Of a stretch of DNA of 16,525 nt, positions 14,890 through 16,525 are shown piece after piece. The position numbers were made by a program, and so were the translations under genes. The DNA is taken from assembly GCA_039026975.1 (NCBI GenBank), contig JBCCLI010000111.1, forward strand, positions 1 through 16,525, read 5' to 3'. Source of the DNA: JBCBKZ01 sp039026975. GTDB taxonomy: Bacteria > Bacteroidota > Bacteroidia > J057. The notes under the pieces are model-generated. The model made no database searches. It was not told the origin of the DNA and worked only from the letters and a program-made list of their open reading frames with translations. Position 1 is the first letter of the stretch, and each line of letters starts with the position of its first letter.

Positions 14890-15654
14890 TTACGGAAGTG
14901 CCTTGATGATTTCTACAAAATCATGGGATTTTAAGCTTGCCCCTCCCACAAGTCCACCGTCAATATCTGGCTGTGAAAATAGTTCACTGGCATTATGTGC
15001 TTTTACACTCCCACCGTATAAGATACTGGTTTCATCAGCTACTCCTTCAGTGTATTTTTCAGCTACCAGATTTCTGATAAAGGCATGTACTTCCTGCGCT
15101 TGTTCTGGGCTGGCGGTAACACCTGTACCGATAGCCCAAACGGGTTCATATGCCAGAATCACCTGCTGGAACTGGTCGGCACTAAGGTGAAAAAGCCCCT
15201 CAGATACCTGTGTACGAATGATGTCTAGCATTTGGCCTGCTTCTCTTTCTGCCAATGTTTCTCCTATGCAAAAAATGGGGGAAATATTTTTTGCTAACAC
15301 TTTATCTACCTTCTGAGCTAATAGGGCATTTCCTTCTCCAAAATACTGTCTACGCTCAGAATGACCTATGATGCAGTGGCTAATCTCTATGGAAGCAAGC
15401 ATGGAGGCTGATATCTCACCGGTAAAGGCTCCTTTATCTTCCTGATGCACGTTTTGGGCGGCTACATGGAAGGAGGGATGATCCTTGGCCAGGTGATTCA
15501 CACTGACCAGATAGGGGTAAGAAGGGGAAAATATGACTTGAGCAGAACCACTATATTCATCCTTATACTTCCCCATAATCTCACTTACAAGGGTAAGGGC
15601 TTCTGTGGCACTAAGGTTCATCTTCCAGTTCCCGGCTGCTATTTGTTTACGCAT
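14890..15654 (-). CDS. tpiA: Triosephosphate isomerase
   Basis: A 254-residue cytoplasmic glycolytic enzyme interconverting dihydroxyacetone phosphate and glyceraldehyde 3-phosphate. The TIM barrel is complete: AAGNWKMN (6-13, substrate-binding Asn9 and Lys11), IIGHSERR (95-102, electrophile His98), CIGETLAEREAG (129-140), AYEPVWAIGTG (168-178, catalytic base Glu170 and the flexible loop), ILYGGSVKAHN (211-221) and GGLVGGASL (233-241, phosphate binding). Length and N-terminus (MRKQIAAGNWKMN) are normal. It sits 86 bp after the GlmU-like gene and 45 bp before the peptidase gene, all on one strand. TCAATTTG at 15683-15690 (minus) is a one-mismatch -7-like element just upstream, so tpiA may also have its own promoter. 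Confidence 0.97.
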   Translation of the reverse strand: MRKQIAAGNWKMNLSATEALTLVSEIMGKYKDEYSGSAQVIFSPSYPYLVSVNHLAKDHPSFHVAAQNVHQEDKGAFTGEISASMLASIEISHCIIGHSERRQYFGEGNALLAQKVDKVLAKNISPIFCIGETLAEREAGQMLDIIRTQVSEGLFHLSADQFQQVILAYEPVWAIGTGVTASPEQAQEVHAFIRNLVAEKYTEGVADETSILYGGSVKAHNASELFSQPDIDGGLVGGASLKSHDFVEIIKALP

Positions 15655-15740
15655 GATGTCGGTTGTTTTTATTTAAGGCGCACAAATTGAAGATAAGTCC
15701 CCAAAAATTGAAATATGTGCATAAGAAATATAGGTAGTAG

Positions 15741-16525
15741 CTACACTTTTTCTTTTTCCCACTGCCTGTAGATGGCTGTGCGAACGTATATTTCTTCCAT
15801 AGCTCTTCTCTCTGCCAGGGTTAGGGGTAAGTTTCTCCTACTTTTTACTGTGGTAGCTACCTCTATGGCTTTAGTTACATCATAAGTGGTCAAGCCGCTA
15901 GCGCCTCCCCAGCTGAATGAAGGGATAAATTTAGGAGGGTACCCCGCCCCAAATACATTTCCGCTGTATCCTACCACTGTGCCCGTATTCAGCATAGTAT
16001 TGATACCTGTTTTAGCGTGATCCCCAAATACAGCTCCACAGAAGGTTTTACCGGTAGAAATCAGTTTCTCCTGACGATAGCTCCACTGCTTTACGGCTCC
16101 ATAGGTATTTTTGAGATTAGATACATTGGTATCTGCCCCTAGATTACAGTAAGAACCTAAGACAGAATTTCCCAAATAGCCCTCATGGCTTTTATTACTG
16201 AAGCTGTGAATGACAGAATTAGTGATTTCTCCACCTACTTTAGCGTAGGGGCCTATGCTACTGTCTCCTCTCATTCGGGTGCCCATATTAATGGTTGCGT
16301 AGTCCCCAACGACGTGGTTTCCTCTTACCATAGCCCCTTCTTGTACTGCTGCTCCCCTTCCAATATATATTGGACCATTTTCCCCATTAATGATGGCAGC
16401 TTTCACCTGAGCTCCCTCTTCCACAAAAAGATTATCCTTAGCATATATACGGGTATGAGGATCAGAGATACCTTGGGATTTCCTGTTGGAAGTAATTAAT
16501 TCAAAGTCAAAATGGATAAATGCTC
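15741..16525 (-). CDS. GlmU-like sugar nucleotidyltransferase/acyltransferase, N-terminus beyond window edge
   Basis: The frame is open from the TAG at 15741-15743 to the right edge, so this is the C-terminal 260 residues or so of a longer protein. An in-frame GTG at 16422-16424 is not the start, because recognisable protein sequence (FDFELITSNRKSQGISDPH, then TRIYAKDNLFVEEG) runs on upstream. The visible part is a left-handed beta-helix of hexapeptide repeats: VEEGAQVKAAIIN, GPIYIGRGAAVQEGAMVRG, then SSIGPYAKVGGEITNSVI. NKSHEGYLGNSVLG (His codon at 16185-16187) corresponds to the catalytic His region of the GlmU acetyltransferase domain, and NLGADTNVSNLKN follows. The Bacteroidota GlmU-family proteins I recall are about 390 residues, with a nucleotidyltransferase domain in the part missing here. 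It probably helps make a UDP- or other NDP-amino sugar for the envelope. It may be the first visible gene of a unit with tpiA. Confidence 0.88.
   Translation of the reverse strand, partial: AFIHFDFELITSNRKSQGISDPHTRIYAKDNLFVEEGAQVKAAIINGENGPIYIGRGAAVQEGAMVRGNHVVGDYATINMGTRMRGDSSIGPYAKVGGEITNSVIHSFSNKSHEGYLGNSVLGSYCNLGADTNVSNLKNTYGAVKQWSYRQEKLISTGKTFCGAVFGDHAKTGINTMLNTGTVVGYSGNVFGAGYPPKFIPSFSWGGASGLTTYDVTKAIEVATTVKSRRNLPLTLAERRAMEEIYVRTAIYRQWEKEKV

Noticed and set aside
16422..16424. GTG as the start of the GlmU-like protein
   Set aside because: The frame stays open to the window edge with family-like sequence upstream, so the true start lies outside the window.

Overview
The window looks like a chromosomal segment of a moderately AT-rich Bacteroidota bacterium, most likely of the Cytophagales type. 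The signs are an Oar-like TonB-dependent receptor with an N-terminal carboxypeptidase-regulatory-like domain, a GlmU-like nucleotidyltransferase/left-handed beta-helix protein, a eukaryote-like type II glutamine synthetase, signal peptides ending in 'AQ', TAnnTTTG-type promoter elements and a lack of clear Shine-Dalgarno sequences. No tRNA, rRNA, CRISPR array, insertion sequence or phage gene was seen.

Layout. Positions 1-2658 (-) hold most of a large TonB-dependent receptor whose C-terminus lies beyond the left edge. A 474-bp non-coding stretch follows, then a small, very basic exported protein on + (3133-3495). It converges on an outer-membrane beta-barrel protein (3527-4570, -) lying downstream of an ammonium transporter (amt, 4753-6033, -). 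An 851-bp very AT-rich spacer (6034-6884) separates amt from the divergent glutamine synthetase (6885-7904, +). The spacer carries three DnaA-box-like sequences within 77 bp, two of them in exact tandem. Next come an alpha/beta hydrolase with an N-terminal membrane anchor (7944-8942, -) and a protein of unknown function resembling DUF7309/DUF6930 proteins (9108-10151, -). leuS (10319-13093, -) and an exported M28 zinc peptidase (13318-14844, -) follow, then tpiA (14890-15654, -) and the C-terminal part of a GlmU-like protein (15741 to the right edge, -).

How the genes work together. amt and glnA form a divergent ammonium uptake and assimilation pair: Amt brings in ammonium and GSII fixes it into glutamine. 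The beta-barrel protein behind amt may be the matching outer-membrane pore, which is an inference from order only. No PII (glnB/glnK) gene is present. The GlmU-like gene, tpiA and the M28 peptidase gene are closely spaced on one strand and may be co-transcribed. A hairpin terminator closes that group before leuS, and leuS has its own terminator and candidate promoter.

Most worth a second look are the DnaA-box cluster (candidate origin or DnaA-controlled region), two terminators embedded in the 3' coding ends of convergent genes, an 11-nt leader motif shared by the two outer-membrane protein genes, and the two poorly understood proteins (small basic exported protein; DUF7309/DUF6930-like protein).
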